DNA from: Chrysochromulina parva
Lineage: Eukaryota > Haptophyta > Prymnesiales > Chrysochromulinaceae
Assembly: GCA_002887195.1 (NCBI GenBank)
Contig: PJAB01000107.1
Span: 1 to 41,805, forward strand
Direction of reading: 5' to 3'
Length of the DNA: 41,805 nucleotides
The notes under the pieces are model-generated. The model saw only the letters and a program-made list of their open reading frames with translations. It searched no databases and was not told where the DNA came from. Every line of letters starts with the position of its first letter. The first letter of the stretch is position 1. Both the position numbers and the translations under genes were made by a program. This document shows, one piece after another, positions 9,484 to 20,422 of the stretch.

Positions 9484-11073
9484 TCACGGCACGTAGACGC
9501 TCGTGTGCGTGCGCAGCGCACGGTAGAGCGGCTCCGCCGCTCTTGGCGGTGCGATTCGACCGGAGAGGAGCTGGCGCGCCGAGGCGGGGTGTCCGTAGAA
9601 GGTGTGGTTGAGCCGGTCGCGAGTGAAGACGCAAGTGCCGTCGAGGCCGACCCCCGCATAGAGTCCGCGCGAGAAGGCGTAGCTGTAGCAAGCCGCCTGC
9701 GCACCCGTTTCGCCCACGACGCCCGTCCCCTCTATCGCTCGCCCAATGGGACCCGCCGCCACCGAAATGTGGGCGCCCAGGGTCAACGAGGCCGAGCCCA
9801 TGAACGAGTTGACCGCCTCCTGCGTGTTGAGGATGAGGAGGACAGTGTTCAACTCGGCCCCCAACTGGGCTCCGACAGAGAAGCCCGCGACTCCGACGCA
9901 GCAAGGAGCCGACCACTGGCCGCTCTCCGGATCACGCGCGAGCACGAGGCCACCGCCGCCCATCATGCCGCCCAAGAAGCTCACCTTGACGATCGTGAGA
10001 AGCATGATGCCGTATGCGTTGTCGAGGAGCCGGCGCACCATGCCGTCATCGGGCATCCCCAAAAAGGAGTCGAGATTATGCACCGCCTTCTTGATCTCGA
10101 GCTTGAACGAGCGCGAGATGGGCTTAAGCCCCCACTCCGCGATGGTCGGGGCCGAGAAGTCGGGCGCCTGCACCGCCTTCGCGACTGTCGCGGTGAGGTA
10201 CGGCTGCATCGGCAGCAGAAGGTCGAAGCACTTGCCGCACACCTTTTGGGGCTTGAGAGGGTCGGTCTCCGTCTCGCCGAAGAACCAGTGCGCCTGGATG
10301 CGATGCTCTCGCGGCGTGCCCGAGTCGGGCTGCAGCAGCGCCTTCGAGTTGCAGCACCGATAGCAGAAGATCTGGCCGCACTGCCGGCAGTGGTGACGGC
10401 GCAGCGTGAAGTTGAACTCTTCGCCGCAGCGCATGCAGTTGGGCACAGTCTCGTCGGCGAGCCACTCAGCGCGGCCCAGCGCGTTTGGAGGCAGCGGCGG
10501 GCCCGTGTATACGTATGCGCCGGGCGGGATGTCGAGCCGGCCCGAGGGCGCCGGAGGCAAGCCCGCAGGATGCGTCGCCGCTGTGGAGTACGAGATGGAT
10601 GCCGGTCGGCTCGCCACGCCGAGATCGTCAGCCGCGGACGAGACGCGCGCCGACTGCCGACCGAACGAGTTGGCACGTGCGGCTGCACGTTCGGTCTGCT
10701 CCGGTCGAGCGGGCGCGGGCGTCGGAGGTGCCGACGCCGACAAATCGCCGGCCGACGACGGCACGGCGGCCGCCGCCTTCAGGATGTCTAACATGCTCGA
10801 TGGCGCGGAGGACGGCTGATCCGACGCGCGCAGGGCGCGGAGGGCGGCGCCCGCGCTTATGGGTGCGGAGGCCGGCGGCGGCGGCGGCGTCAGAAAGTTT
10901 GTAGGTTCGCCCGGCATGGCGGGTGGAACGGCAAACGGATTCACTGGCGGGTCGGTGTCCGAGCGGATCTTCATCTCTGTTTCGGTACCTGGACCCATCT
11001 GTACTTGCGTGGTGCCGAAGAAGGTCGCCGGTGCGTCGTCGTCATAGGAGCGGCGGTGCTCCGAGGAGCGCAT
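9484..11073 (-). CDS. FYVE-SYLF domain protein, CFS1-like
   Basis: Encodes 529 residues from the ATG at 11071-11073; a GTG lies seven codons upstream. Residues 1-200 are a disordered Pro/Ala/Ser region. A FYVE zinc finger spans about 203-290, with the WLADE start, four CxxC-type pairs (CMRC, CRQC, CYRC, CGKC) and the PI3P-binding RRHHCR motif. A SYLF (Ysc84/DUF500) domain follows, about 305-520, with the glycine-rich SFLGGMMGGGG and VGVAGFSVGAQLG segments. The FYVE plus SYLF order matches plant CFS1, an endosomal protein that binds PI3P and links ESCRT to autophagosomes. FYVE should bind PI3P, and SYLF binds phosphoinositides or actin. The myotubularin in this window would remove the same lipid. 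Confidence 0.93.
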   Translation of the reverse strand: MRSSEHRRSYDDDAPATFFGTTQVQMGPGTETEMKIRSDTDPPVNPFAVPPAMPGEPTNFLTPPPPPASAPISAGAALRALRASDQPSSAPSSMLDILKAAAAVPSSAGDLSASAPPTPAPARPEQTERAAARANSFGRQSARVSSAADDLGVASRPASISYSTAATHPAGLPPAPSGRLDIPPGAYVYTGPPLPPNALGRAEWLADETVPNCMRCGEEFNFTLRRHHCRQCGQIFCYRCCNSKALLQPDSGTPREHRIQAHWFFGETETDPLKPQKVCGKCFDLLLPMQPYLTATVAKAVQAPDFSAPTIAEWGLKPISRSFKLEIKKAVHNLDSFLGMPDDGMVRRLLDNAYGIMLLTIVKVSFLGGMMGGGGLVLARDPESGQWSAPCCVGVAGFSVGAQLGAELNTVLLILNTQEAVNSFMGSASLTLGAHISVAAGPIGRAIEGTGVVGETGAQAACYSYAFSRGLYAGVGLDGTCVFTRDRLNHTFYGHPASARQLLSGRIAPPRAAEPLYRALRTHTSVYVP

Positions 11074-11202
11074 GCGGCAAGCCCTAGTTGGCACACTGCT
11101 GGGTGGCGGATGTAGGTGATCGACGTTTCAAAAGCAAACTTACAAGGCCGACGAATTTCGTCAGGATACTGGAAACGCCGCACTCGAAGTGAGCGCAAGG
11201 CG
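11074..11202. promoter_or_regulatory. Compact divergent promoter, FYVE-SYLF and coiled-coil genes
   Basis: Only 129 bp separate the two head-to-head ATGs, so any promoter elements must be shared or overlap the transcripts. No TATA box is seen. Confidence 0.45.
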
Positions 11203-12567
11203 ATGATGCTCGCGGAAACGCCCGACACGCCGCATTTCACCGTTTTTATGGAGTTCGGACTGCTAAGTGAGCGCCTGCGCAGCTTTCTCTCCAACCGGCT
11301 AGACGTTCCGGAAGACCTTCCAGATGACGTCTTCTGCGACACCGTGGCCAACCAGCTCGACCGCGTGCTGGATGAGCGCGACGAGCTGGTGGATCGAGAG
11401 CGAGATTGGCAGAAGAGCTACCTGCGGCGCGCGCACGGCTCAGAGAACGAGTTTTACGAGCGCGAGCTCGATCGGAGGGAGCGCGATCGGGCGGCGCTCG
11501 TGATTCAAAATCGGGCCTTGCGCGACCAGGTGCGCAAGCAAAACGAGATGCTCGACCAGCGCATGAGGATCCTCCAGCAGATGTCACGAGCCATCAGCGT
11601 TGGCAATCAAGCAGACGGCTTGGCGGCGGCGGCGTCGGCGGCTGCGATGGTCGCAGGCCCTGTTCCGACGCCAAGCGCAGCGCCGGCTGCGCCGGCCCTC
11701 TCCAACGCGCCCGCGGCCCTCATGGGTCCGAGAGAACAGCAGGCGGCACAGCAGGAGGCACCGCCGCCGCCCACTCCGCCTCGAGGGAGCAAGGCGGCGG
11801 GCGACGCGCGGCTGGAGACGGCGCTGGCAAACCCGACGCAGTCCGCGCTCACGATCGCCGTGGGGAATGTGAACTACGTGTACAACGAGCTGCTCGCACT
11901 CGCGCAAGCGAAGGCGAAGGCGGAGGGGAAGGTTCTCAAATCCGAAGAGCTCCATCAGTGGGACGTGCTGAGCGGCGTCATGGAGCATGAGACGCTGCGC
12001 AAGCTGCTCGCGATGAGCGACCTCGCGCTGCCCGACTGCTACGAGCTGTGCCAGCTGCTCTTCGTGGGCAAGCAAGACGGCAAGAGCGGCGGCGGCGGCA
12101 AGGGTGGTGGCAAGGACGGCAAGGGCGGCGCCGCCGCGCCGACGCCCGAGCCGCCCCCGACGGACCGCTCCAAGTTTGAAAAGTTTTTCCTCATCCGGCA
12201 CCTCGGGCTACTCGATCTCTACCTGGGCGACAAGGGCGGCAAGGACGGCAAGGGTGGCGCCGCTGGGGCCGAGAACACCGTGGGCAGGCTCGACGTGGCG
12301 GGCCATTATCTAGAGATTGTCCATCAGGTGCGCCAGGCGCAGTTCAAACCTGACCACGTGGGCTTCCCGCCGCAGGGCTATCCTCAGCAGGGCTATGCCC
12401 AGCAGGGCTACGGCCAGTACCCACAGCCGGGCTACCAGCAATATCCGCCCCAGCATGGGTATCAAGCGGCTGTATCAGGGGTCTCCGGCGGTTATCCACC
12501 CATGGCCGGCTGGGAGCAGCACTTCAAGGCGCAATCGGGATACGACGCACATTACGGTGCACGCTGA
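11203..12567 (+). CDS. Unrecognised coiled-coil protein with GKDGKGG and QQGY repeats
   Basis: Encodes 454 residues, starting at two adjacent ATGs. The frame continues upstream only to a GTG. Residues 1-130 are a strongly charged helix-rich region (RDWQKSYLRR, ERELDRRERDR), probably a coiled coil. Residues 150-220 are an Ala/Pro linker. A helical block at about 215-290 (ALTIAVGNVNYVYNELLALA) is followed by two copies of a GKDGKGGA segment around residues 303 and 345. The stretch between the copies (FEKFFLIRHLGLLDLYLG) is hydrophobic and may be a short folded unit. The tail has GYPQQGYAQQGY-type repeats, a sticky low-complexity sequence also found in annexin and phase-separating proteins. I recognise no family. 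It is likely a cytoplasmic scaffold or RNA-granule type protein, which is a guess. Confidence 0.75.
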   Translation: MMLAETPDTPHFTVFMEFGLLSERLRSFLSNRLDVPEDLPDDVFCDTVANQLDRVLDERDELVDRERDWQKSYLRRAHGSENEFYERELDRRERDRAALVIQNRALRDQVRKQNEMLDQRMRILQQMSRAISVGNQADGLAAAASAAAMVAGPVPTPSAAPAAPALSNAPAALMGPREQQAAQQEAPPPPTPPRGSKAAGDARLETALANPTQSALTIAVGNVNYVYNELLALAQAKAKAEGKVLKSEELHQWDVLSGVMEHETLRKLLAMSDLALPDCYELCQLLFVGKQDGKSGGGGKGGGKDGKGGAAAPTPEPPPTDRSKFEKFFLIRHLGLLDLYLGDKGGKDGKGGAAGAENTVGRLDVAGHYLEIVHQVRQAQFKPDHVGFPPQGYPQQGYAQQGYGQYPQPGYQQYPPQHGYQAAVSGVSGGYPPMAGWEQHFKAQSGYDAHYGAR

Positions 12568-13106
12568 GTGCAGTCAGATTTCGTGTAGGGCGCGCCACAA
12601 GGCAGCTTGTGTTGCACCATGAGAAGCACGGGCCCAATGTCTAGCTTACGCCACGTTTGTCGTTTGCGACTACCGCACTTGACGTTGCATCTTGCAACTT
12701 GCATGCTTGGGTCTGGGGCGCACCGCACCGCGCGACTGCCCTACTCCCCGCGCCTCCCGCGGCTGCGCGTCGGTGCGGTTTCAGCGGCGGGTAGCTGCAT
12801 CGGACTTGGACTTGGGACTAAAAAAAAAACATGAAAACCGCAGACGCACCACAAACTTCTCAATAATCGGTCCGCGCGAACGACGCGGACACGCGTGCGG
12901 TCACCACACGCAGCACGGTGTCTGTGTATAATCGAACAGCGACAAAGCTGCGCGCGGAGTGTCAGGCCCAACGTTCAAGTCGGCTCGCCCTGCACGGTAA
13001 AACCTCACCGGGTCATGCCGTCACCACGACAGCAGGCCCCAGCCTCGATGCAGCCCCCGAGTCCGCCGCCGGCGCCGTTCCGCCCTCCGAGGTCCCGCGA
13101 GGCCCC
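12568..13106. other. Convergent intergenic region
   Basis: This lies between the stops of the coiled-coil gene (+) and IFT172 (-). It includes a run of nine A near 12820. No gene is seen, and there is no sign of a missing C-terminal exon for IFT172. Confidence 0.5.
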
Positions 13107-16100
13107 TCATTGCGGCGTCTGGTTGATCGTATCTCGCACGATCATGTACAAGTCGGAGCCCGCGCCGGCGCGCGCGCCGCCGCGATTGATGGCGTCGCGC
13201 ACAGTGTCCATCTCCTTGAAGACGACGTCCAGCTCGCCATGGTTGAGCTGCTGCTTGACCTTCTCGTTCATCGAGAGCTGCAGCACGTAGTCGCGCACCT
13301 TCTCGCGGTCCGCGTCCGAGAGGAACTGCTTGTCGGGCAGCGGGAAGTCGAAGGGGATCTCCGTGTCCGCAAAGTCCGAATTGTCGAGGGTTGTCGAGCT
13401 TGCCTGGTTCTCCTCCATGGCCTCGGTGATGTCGAGGTACCGGTTGAGGAACACAAAGGCCATTGAGAGGTCGTTGGCCGAGCGGCAGCACTGGCCCGCG
13501 TCGTAAAAGGCCTTATCGGCAGGGAGGATGCGGATGTAGCGCAGCAGCGAGATCGCGAGCTTGCGGCGCACCTCCGTCGAGCCGCGCTCCTCGGCGGTGT
13601 CCTTGGCCGAGGTGAGGTGTGCGATCCAGAGCAGCCTCTCGAACTCCTCGGTGAGCTGCTGGTCGCCCTTGGTCTTGAGCCCGTGCACCACCTTCTGCAG
13701 CATCTCGCGCAGCGCCTTGAGCGATCGTGTCGATTTGGTGTCGACCTCACCGCCGTCGTAGTCACCCGTGGCCAAGATCTCCTTCGCGAGACGGCGGTAC
13801 ATGGCCACATTCTGCACGGCGGTGCCGTACTTTGAGAAGATCTGCGCGGCGGTGGTGAAGGCGCCCTGCTGGATGAGCGCCGCGCCGTGCAGCGTCGCGT
13901 ACTTGATGAGCATGTGCGAGCCCTGATGCTGCGCCACCTCGAGGCATTTGGTCCAGTCGCCCTTTTGGGCATACACCTCGATGCCCTCGGCCAGGTTGCC
14001 GCTGTGCACGAGGTCCTCGGCCGCGCCGCTCTCGGCGAGCGAGCGCTTGTGCGCCTCGGCCACGTCGCGCTCCACCTTGGGTCCGACCTGCTTGGCGAGC
14101 TCGCGCGCATTGTCCCACAGCCCGCCCTGCACGTACACGGCGATCGCCTCGCGGTGCTTGTCGATGCCCTCGTACAGCTCGGCCGCCTGGGCGAACCGGT
14201 TGATCTCGATGAGGCGCTTGGAGACGGTCTCGACCACCTCGGGGATGCGCGCGGGCACGTGGTTCATGGCGAGCTTGACTGCATTCTCCCACACCTCCTC
14301 CAGGAAGTCGTGGCTCTTGGCCTGCGCGGTGGTCACCTGCAGGTACGCATCGATCGCCTTGGTAAACTCGCGCGCTTCCTCGAGCTGACGGCCGCGCGAC
14401 ATGAGCACCTCCTGCGACTCGGTCGCCGTCTCGCCGCGCTGGAACGCATTGTGCTCCGCCATCAGCTCCTGCACCTTGTGCGGCAGGAACTCGCGCGCGA
14501 TGCGCAGCGCGTCGTTCCAGCGCGCGGCGTCCTTGTAGGCCTTGACCGCGAGCTCGGGCTTCTTTGCGCGCACGTAGAGCGACTCGGCCTTGGTGAACTC
14601 GGAGCGCTCGACGCACGCCTTCGCCTGCGCGACGAGCACGTCGGGCATCGAGCCCGGGTCGTTGGCCTCGGCCACGCGCGTCGCGTTCGCCCAGTCCTGC
14701 TGGTGCACATACATGTCGATCGACTCCTTCGGCTTATCGGCCTTGATGAACTCCTTCTCGGCATCGGCGAAGCGCCCCTCGTCTTCGAGATACATCGCGT
14801 ACTTGAGGTGCACCTCGGGCAGCTTGTCCTTGCGCGAGTTCTGCGCGAGCGCGAACGCGTGCTCGAAGGCGCCGCTCTCGGTCGCGTAGTCGATCGCTTG
14901 CTCGATGAGCCCAAACTTGGTGAGCAGCTTGGCTCCCGCCTCGCCGCCGAGCGAGACCGCCCACGCGTACGACACCTTCTTGGACGCGTTCGGGCCGCCG
15001 TGGCGCTGCGCCACCCGAATGGCCTCGTCCCACAGGTCGTTGGCGCGGTACATGTTGACCGCCGAGCCCCAGTCGTTGGCCTCAACGTAGTGGCGCTCGG
15101 CCAGCTTGAAGTTGCCTTCGGTCTCAAGCTGCTGCGCCAGGTGCAGGTGCGTCTCCGCGAGCAGCTCCTTGCGGTACGAGGTGACCAGCCGGATCATGTC
15201 GTCGTACCGCCGGTTCTTCTTGTGCATGTTGATGGCGAGGTCGGGCTCGTGCACCATCACGTAGAGCCGTTCGGCCTCCTTGAACTTGCCCGCGGTCTCG
15301 AGGCGGTGCGCCTGCGTGATGTAGAGCATCGCCACCTCCGCTTGCGTCATGTGCTGCGTGGCCACGCGGTGCGCCTTCTCCCACTTGTTGATCTTCGAGT
15401 ACATCTCGACCGCGTCCTGCGGCGCTCCGCCGCGCAGGTAGAAGCGCTCGGCCTCGTCGTAGTTGCGCGAGGTCTCGTAGTGCTTGGCGATCTTGATCAT
15501 GAAGGGCTTGGCCTCCTGCGGGCTGAGCGTCTCGACGATTTGGCTCGCCTTGGGCCACTGGCGGCACGAGATGGCCGCCTCGATCGCCTTGACGTAGGCG
15601 CCCGCCTCGGTGTAGTGGTTGATGGCCGCGTCCGGGTTCTTGCACTCGACAAGGTAGTCGCCCCACTGCAGCTCGAGCTCGACCACGTCGCGCCCCTGGA
15701 AGCAGCGGCGCGACAGGTCGACGGCACGCCCGTACGCCTGCCCCTTGCGGTAGCAGTCCATCGCGCGCCGTGGGTCGTCGAGCTTCTCGAAAAAGTTGCC
15801 CGCCTTTTCGAACATGCCGGCCGAGAAGAGCTGTCCCGCAATCGTCTCGAGCAGCGCCGATTGGAACTGCTCGCGCGCCTCGTGCCGGTTGACCACCGCG
15901 GCCGCGCGTGCCGGTAGCCCTCCCTTGAGGTACAGGTGGATGGCCGAGACCAGGTCGTGCTCGCGCTCCATCTGCTCGGCGGCCTTCTCCTCCTGGCCTG
16001 TCTGCGTGAGCCATTTGAAGTAGTTGGACTTGAGCGTGGCCACCTCGGGATGCTGGCGCTGCTCGGCCACGGCGATCGACTCCTCCCACTTATGCAGCTC

Positions 16101-18372
16101 CTGGTACATCTCCATCGCATCCTCGACCAGCCCCTGCTGTAGCAGCAGCTGCTCGGCGCGAGCGAGCTCGTTGTTGAGCACCGCGAGCTTCGACTGCACG
16201 CGAAAGTGCGCGTTGCCCGCGCCTGGCTGGGGCTGCGCGCCCGCCTGCATCATCTCCGCATCCATCTGCGCCGAGAGCTCATTGACATCGTGCAGGTAGT
16301 GTGCCTTGGCGACGTTGCCCGTGGCCGCGAAGCAGCGCTCGGCCGTCGACAGGTCCTCCCTCTGGAGAGCAAGCGCCGAGAGCTGGTCCCACATCGACTC
16401 GGTCTCCGGCGTGAGCTCGAGGCGCTCGAGCATCGCGCACGCGCCGTGCAGGTCGTTTTCCTCGACCGCGGTGCCGAAGGCGATGAGCGCCTCGTTGAGC
16501 TCGTAGCTCACCGTGTTCATGCCCTCGTCGACGATCACCTCGGTGCGCCCGGGCGTGCGCTCGATGTCCTCGACGTCGCCGCGGATGGGCACCACGGTGA
16601 CCTTGTCGGGCGCGTCGATGTGGTACCACACGCACAGGTTGCCGCGGTTCTGCGCCACGACCACGTCAGAGTTGGGCACCCACTGCACGTAGGAGGAGAA
16701 GGAGAGCAGCGTCGAGCGCGTCTGCGTGGCGATGTCGTACAAGTGGAGCGCGCGCCGTTTGTCGCGGAAGAGCAGCTTGGTGCCGCGCCCGTTCATCTCC
16801 ATCCAGTCCACCTTGGCCTCGTGCGTGATCGTCGCCTCGGTGATGCCCGTCACCAGGTCAGTGATCCGGATCGTCTGCAGGTCGAGCAAGTACGCGACCT
16901 TCTTCACCTCGGCCGCCCCCTCCGTCTTCGCCTCGGAGAGGCGCACCGAGATGAGGTGGGGCGACATGTGCTCGGTGCGGCACGAGCCGAGGATCTCATT
17001 GCGCCCGTACTCGACCAGCGTGAGCTCGCCCGAGTTGAAGATCATGCACACCTGCGGGTTGTCGAAGTGGTACTTTTCGGAGCCGCTGCCCGCCCAGGGC
17101 ACCTCCGAGAGCTTGCACGTCTCCAGATCGCCCATCAGCAACGTCTCCATCGTGCGCGCCACGAGAAATCGGTCCTCGTAGATGTTGATCTTCGTCACCT
17201 CGTACCCAAAGTGCGACTTGAGCACGATGCGCGCGCCGCTCGAGAGCCGCTTCACGATCACCGTCGACGTGGACACGTACGTGAACTCGAAGCGACCCTT
17301 GTAGCGCACGCGCCGGATGCACGCGTCGTACATGTCGACGGCGCCGCAGAGTGAGCCCACCGTGAGGCGCGAGCCATCGCACTTCCACGCGAGCGCGGTC
17401 ACCGTGTATAGGTTGTCCACCTGCTTGATGCCCGCATCCTGCCACGCGCCGTCTTGCTGGCCGAGGGTGAAGGTGCGGAACCGATTGAAGGAGCCCACGA
17501 CGACCGTCTCGCCCGACGGGTTGAAGGCGGCGCACGTGAACTCTTTCTCGGCCTCGTCCTGCGAGTAGTCGAACCGCTGCAGCTGGAAGCCCTCCTTGTC
17601 GTAGAAGCAGATTAGCTGGTCGTTGCCCGCCGCGCACACGCTCACGCCCCAGCCGAGCGCGTACGGCACGCACGAGTGGCGGCAGAGCTCGCGGTGCGCC
17701 ACGCCGTGCGAAGCGTCGTCGAAGTAGAAGCGGTAGATGCGGTGGTCGACGTGGCCCGAGATGACGGCGGTGCCCTCAGGGTTGTGCGCGCACGACACCA
17801 CGAACGAGTCCGTGGAGTACAGCGTCGCAGGCTTGTTCGAGCGCAGCTGGCCGACCTTCATCTTGCCCTCGGCCAAGCCGAAGACGAGCTCGTTCGGGCG
17901 CGACTCGGGCCAGCAGATGCACGTGATGGAGGAACCCTGCTGGAACTTGTTGCAAATCGACTTCTTGTCGCCCCACTCGGCCCCCAGCTTGTACACGAAC
18001 ACGATGTTGTCGCTCTGCGCGACCGCGAGCTTTGAGGAGTCGGGCGACCAGGCCATCCCGCGCACGACATACGTCTTCGTGCCCTTGGCGTCGGCCGGCT
18101 TCGTCGAGAATTTGTCGCGCCGTTCGCCGAGGTCATCGCATAGATGCACCACGCGATCGGTCGTCACGATCGCCAGCCGCCGGTTGTTGGCCGACCAGCA
18201 AATGCCGGTGACCTTTGCGATGCCCTCTTGCGGGGCGTGGATGGTCTTGAGATGCCGCCTGCGCAAACAAACGCGCGGTGAGCGGGCGTAGTGGGCGGGA
18301 GGGCGGGTCCGGAGGATGCGGGCACAGGGGCTGCGATTGCGATCAGGACGGGTGGTGCACGCACAGCTGCAT
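13107..18372 (-). CDS. IFT172: Intraflagellar transport protein IFT172
   Basis: Two exons give 1719 residues. A tiny first exon, ATGCAGCT at 18365-18372, is spliced to 13107-18258, producing the start MQLRHLKTIH typical of IFT172. The first 600 residues are WD40 propellers (ERRDKFSTKPAD, WGDKKSICNKF, SGHVDHRIYRFYFDD). The rest is a long TPR solenoid (AERLYVMVHEPDLAI, EVHLKYAMYLEDEG, DTEIPFDFPLPD). IFT172 is the large membrane-facing subunit of IFT-B and controls turnaround at the flagellar tip, so this organism builds a flagellum. The C-terminus is odd. After VRDYVLQLSMNEK only about 50 residues remain, with no cysteine, whereas animal proteins carry a roughly 100-residue Cys-containing end. 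Confidence 0.97.
18259..18364 (-). other. Intron 1 of IFT172 (106 nt)
   Basis: The donor is CAGCT|GTGCGTGC and the acceptor TTTGCGCAG|GCGG. It separates only eight coding bases from the rest of the gene. Without it the large frame would have to start at TTG. Splicing restores a family-typical N-terminus. Confidence 0.85.
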
Positions 18373-18931
18373 GTGAGCCCTGCGCAACCCTTGCTGCCGC
18401 CGAAGAGCCGTTGTTCGATCAGGTCCGCAAGCTCGGGACAGCGCGTCGAATTCCTCAGACCATGTCTCAGAGAGAAAAAAAGAAGTTAGGATAGAATGAA
18501 GAGCAGACAACGCTCAACGGCAAAGTCGAAAGTGCGGAACTGTGGAAGCCGGCCAGTGCGCAGCAGTGGAGGTTTGTTGCTTCTTGGCACGATTCATGTA
18601 AGGAAATTGGCCGATTCGGCGCAAGCTACATCTACATGGTCAATTATTTGCTGACCGCGCCGCCGAATATATATACACGATGCTGGGATGTGGGAATGTG
18701 AAAACACAGCGACCGAGCACGCGGTATGTGCGCGTCGCGTTAGATGCGCGACAACTTCAGTCCCGTGAATCAAGAACGCCCACTAGTCTGAGTCAGCCAG
18801 ATTCCGGACGAGATCTCGGATGCATCGCTCCAGAGAACAGTCCAGAGTCCCCATGCAGCGTTCGCCCGCCCACCACGGCGCTGACGTGAATGAAGTCTGT
18901 GCTCCTCCACACGCGGCTGTCGATACCCGGC
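18373..18931. other. Intergenic region with IFT172 promoter and a TATA-like run
   Basis: This holds the 5' flank of IFT172 (-) and the 3' flank of the next leftward gene. An alternating AT run (ATATATATA) lies at about 18667-18675, roughly 300 bp upstream of the IFT172 start; it is too far away to call a core TATA box with confidence. No gene is seen. Confidence 0.45.
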
Positions 18932-20254
18932 TCAGCCGAAGCTGATCTGGCTGATCTGCCCCGAGTGGCAGCTGCCGCGCCCCCTGGCCGAATTCGGGCG
19001 GAGCAAAGCGCCGTCTTGCCACTTGACATCACGCGGGACGACGCCGACGAGGTCACGCTCGCTGTTGCGCGGCACGCCAGCCGCCACGCCGCGCATCGCC
19101 TCAGGCGGCGGTTTCTGCACCACGCGGCTCCCTGCGATGGTCGCGCCGCCGCCCTCGGGCTCCCAGTACAGGGGGCCGATGGCATGCGACGAGGGGCGCC
19201 AGCGCCGCTCGCGCGCATCGAGGTCTTCGAGCGTCGCCAGCTCGGCGGGCGAGAGCGTCGCATACGGCGCGGCTTTTTGAGCCGAGCGCGGACTCTTGGG
19301 CAGCCGATCCGCGACCGATCCGAGTGTCGCGTACGGCGGCAGCGGCACCCTCGCAAGCGTCGGCAAGGTCGGCCGCGGAGGCAGGGGCTCGGCAGGCTGT
19401 TGCGGACCTGTGTCGCCAATCGGTTCATCAAGAGCGAAGGGCGGCGGCGGCGGCGGCCGCCGGGGGGTCGGCGCAGTCGCGGGGCGCACTTGCAGCATCC
19501 CGTCGAGGGTGGAGAGGGTGCTGTCCTCGAACTTGTGCGCCGACCTGGCCCCGATCGCGGGCATGCCCGCGGCGCCCTTGCCTGCGAGGCGTGCGGCGTC
19601 GGCCGCCTCGGCGGCCGAGGGAGGCCGGCGATTCGACGGGCGTGCACCGGCCGAGCGCACCGACTCATCGGAGAACATGGGCGCCTGGCTCACGTCGAGG
19701 ACCGCCCATGGCGCGGACCGTGACTGTCTCGTGTAGTGCGCAAACTGCTGCTCGCGGCTCAGGCCGCCGGCTGGAGGCTCGGGAACTGTCCATGAGCCGA
19801 TTGGGGGAGCGGGGAGCTCTGGCGCGGGAGGCCCGGTCGCGGGCAGCTCCTCGGGCACTGGCGGCGGAGCTGGCGGCGGTTCACGATCGTAGCCGTGCCA
19901 CTCGTCGTGCGGCTGCTCCTCTTCGAATATAGGAGCTTCGAGGATGGCAGCGATGAGCTCGGTGCGCCCGATGCCATTTGCGTTGAACGGGAGCGCCTCG
20001 AGCATGCACCGAACCTCAACCTGATTGATGGGCACCGCTAGCCGTGCGCAGCCGTTGACAAAATCAGCGGGCAAGACGTATCCGCGGACGCGGACGCCTC
20101 CTTTAACCCAGCGATCCTCGCTGCCGGGGAAGAGCGATTCGACAAAGTCCTTCTCGCTGAGGGCGCCACGTTGCTGCGCGACCGCTGTGTGCAGCGCCGA
20201 GAGCTTGGAGGCTGCGGTGATGAAGGCGGAGTGTCGGCCATCCTGGTCCGCCAT
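18932..20254 (-). CDS. Unknown protein with degenerate EF-hand and Pro-rich tail
   Basis: Encodes 440 residues from a true ATG. Residues 1-110 are a folded-looking helical region ending in PFNANGIGRTELIAAI. That segment resembles an EF-hand loop (N at 1, N at 3, G at 6) but lacks the acidic residues at positions 5 and 12, so it probably does not bind calcium. Residues 125-440 are mostly disordered and rich in Pro and Ala, with two copies of a YATL motif (PPYATLGSV and APYATLSPAEL). A short conserved-looking patch, HAIGPLYWEPEGGG, lies near residue 375. I do not recognise the family. It follows IFT172 in the same direction, which hints at but does not show a flagellar role. Confidence 0.72.
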   Translation of the reverse strand: MADQDGRHSAFITAASKLSALHTAVAQQRGALSEKDFVESLFPGSEDRWVKGGVRVRGYVLPADFVNGCARLAVPINQVEVRCMLEALPFNANGIGRTELIAAILEAPIFEEEQPHDEWHGYDREPPPAPPPVPEELPATGPPAPELPAPPIGSWTVPEPPAGGLSREQQFAHYTRQSRSAPWAVLDVSQAPMFSDESVRSAGARPSNRRPPSAAEAADAARLAGKGAAGMPAIGARSAHKFEDSTLSTLDGMLQVRPATAPTPRRPPPPPPFALDEPIGDTGPQQPAEPLPPRPTLPTLARVPLPPYATLGSVADRLPKSPRSAQKAAPYATLSPAELATLEDLDARERRWRPSSHAIGPLYWEPEGGGATIAGSRVVQKPPPEAMRGVAAGVPRNSERDLVGVVPRDVKWQDGALLRPNSARGRGSCHSGQISQISFG

Positions 20255-20422
20255 CGCCTTCTCCCTTCGGGCGGGCGGCGGGCGGCGGGAGCGGGCGGCG
20301 GGCGGCGGCGGGAATGCGAGTGCCTAATTGAACACACAATTTGTGAAACGCTGCGGGGTCAAGCTCACAAAGCCATGGACCTTTTTTGAAAGTTTCGTTC
20401 ACTCTTCATTTCCCGCGTTTTC
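20255..20422. promoter_or_regulatory. Divergent promoter region
   Basis: 168 bp separate the two head-to-head ATGs. The left half is GC-rich low complexity (GCGGGCGGCGGGCGGCGG); the right half is more AT-rich. No TATA box is seen. Confidence 0.4.

Noticed and set aside
13887..15917. 676-codon open frame antisense to IFT172
   Set aside because: Same GC-driven shadow effect over a confidently identified TPR region.
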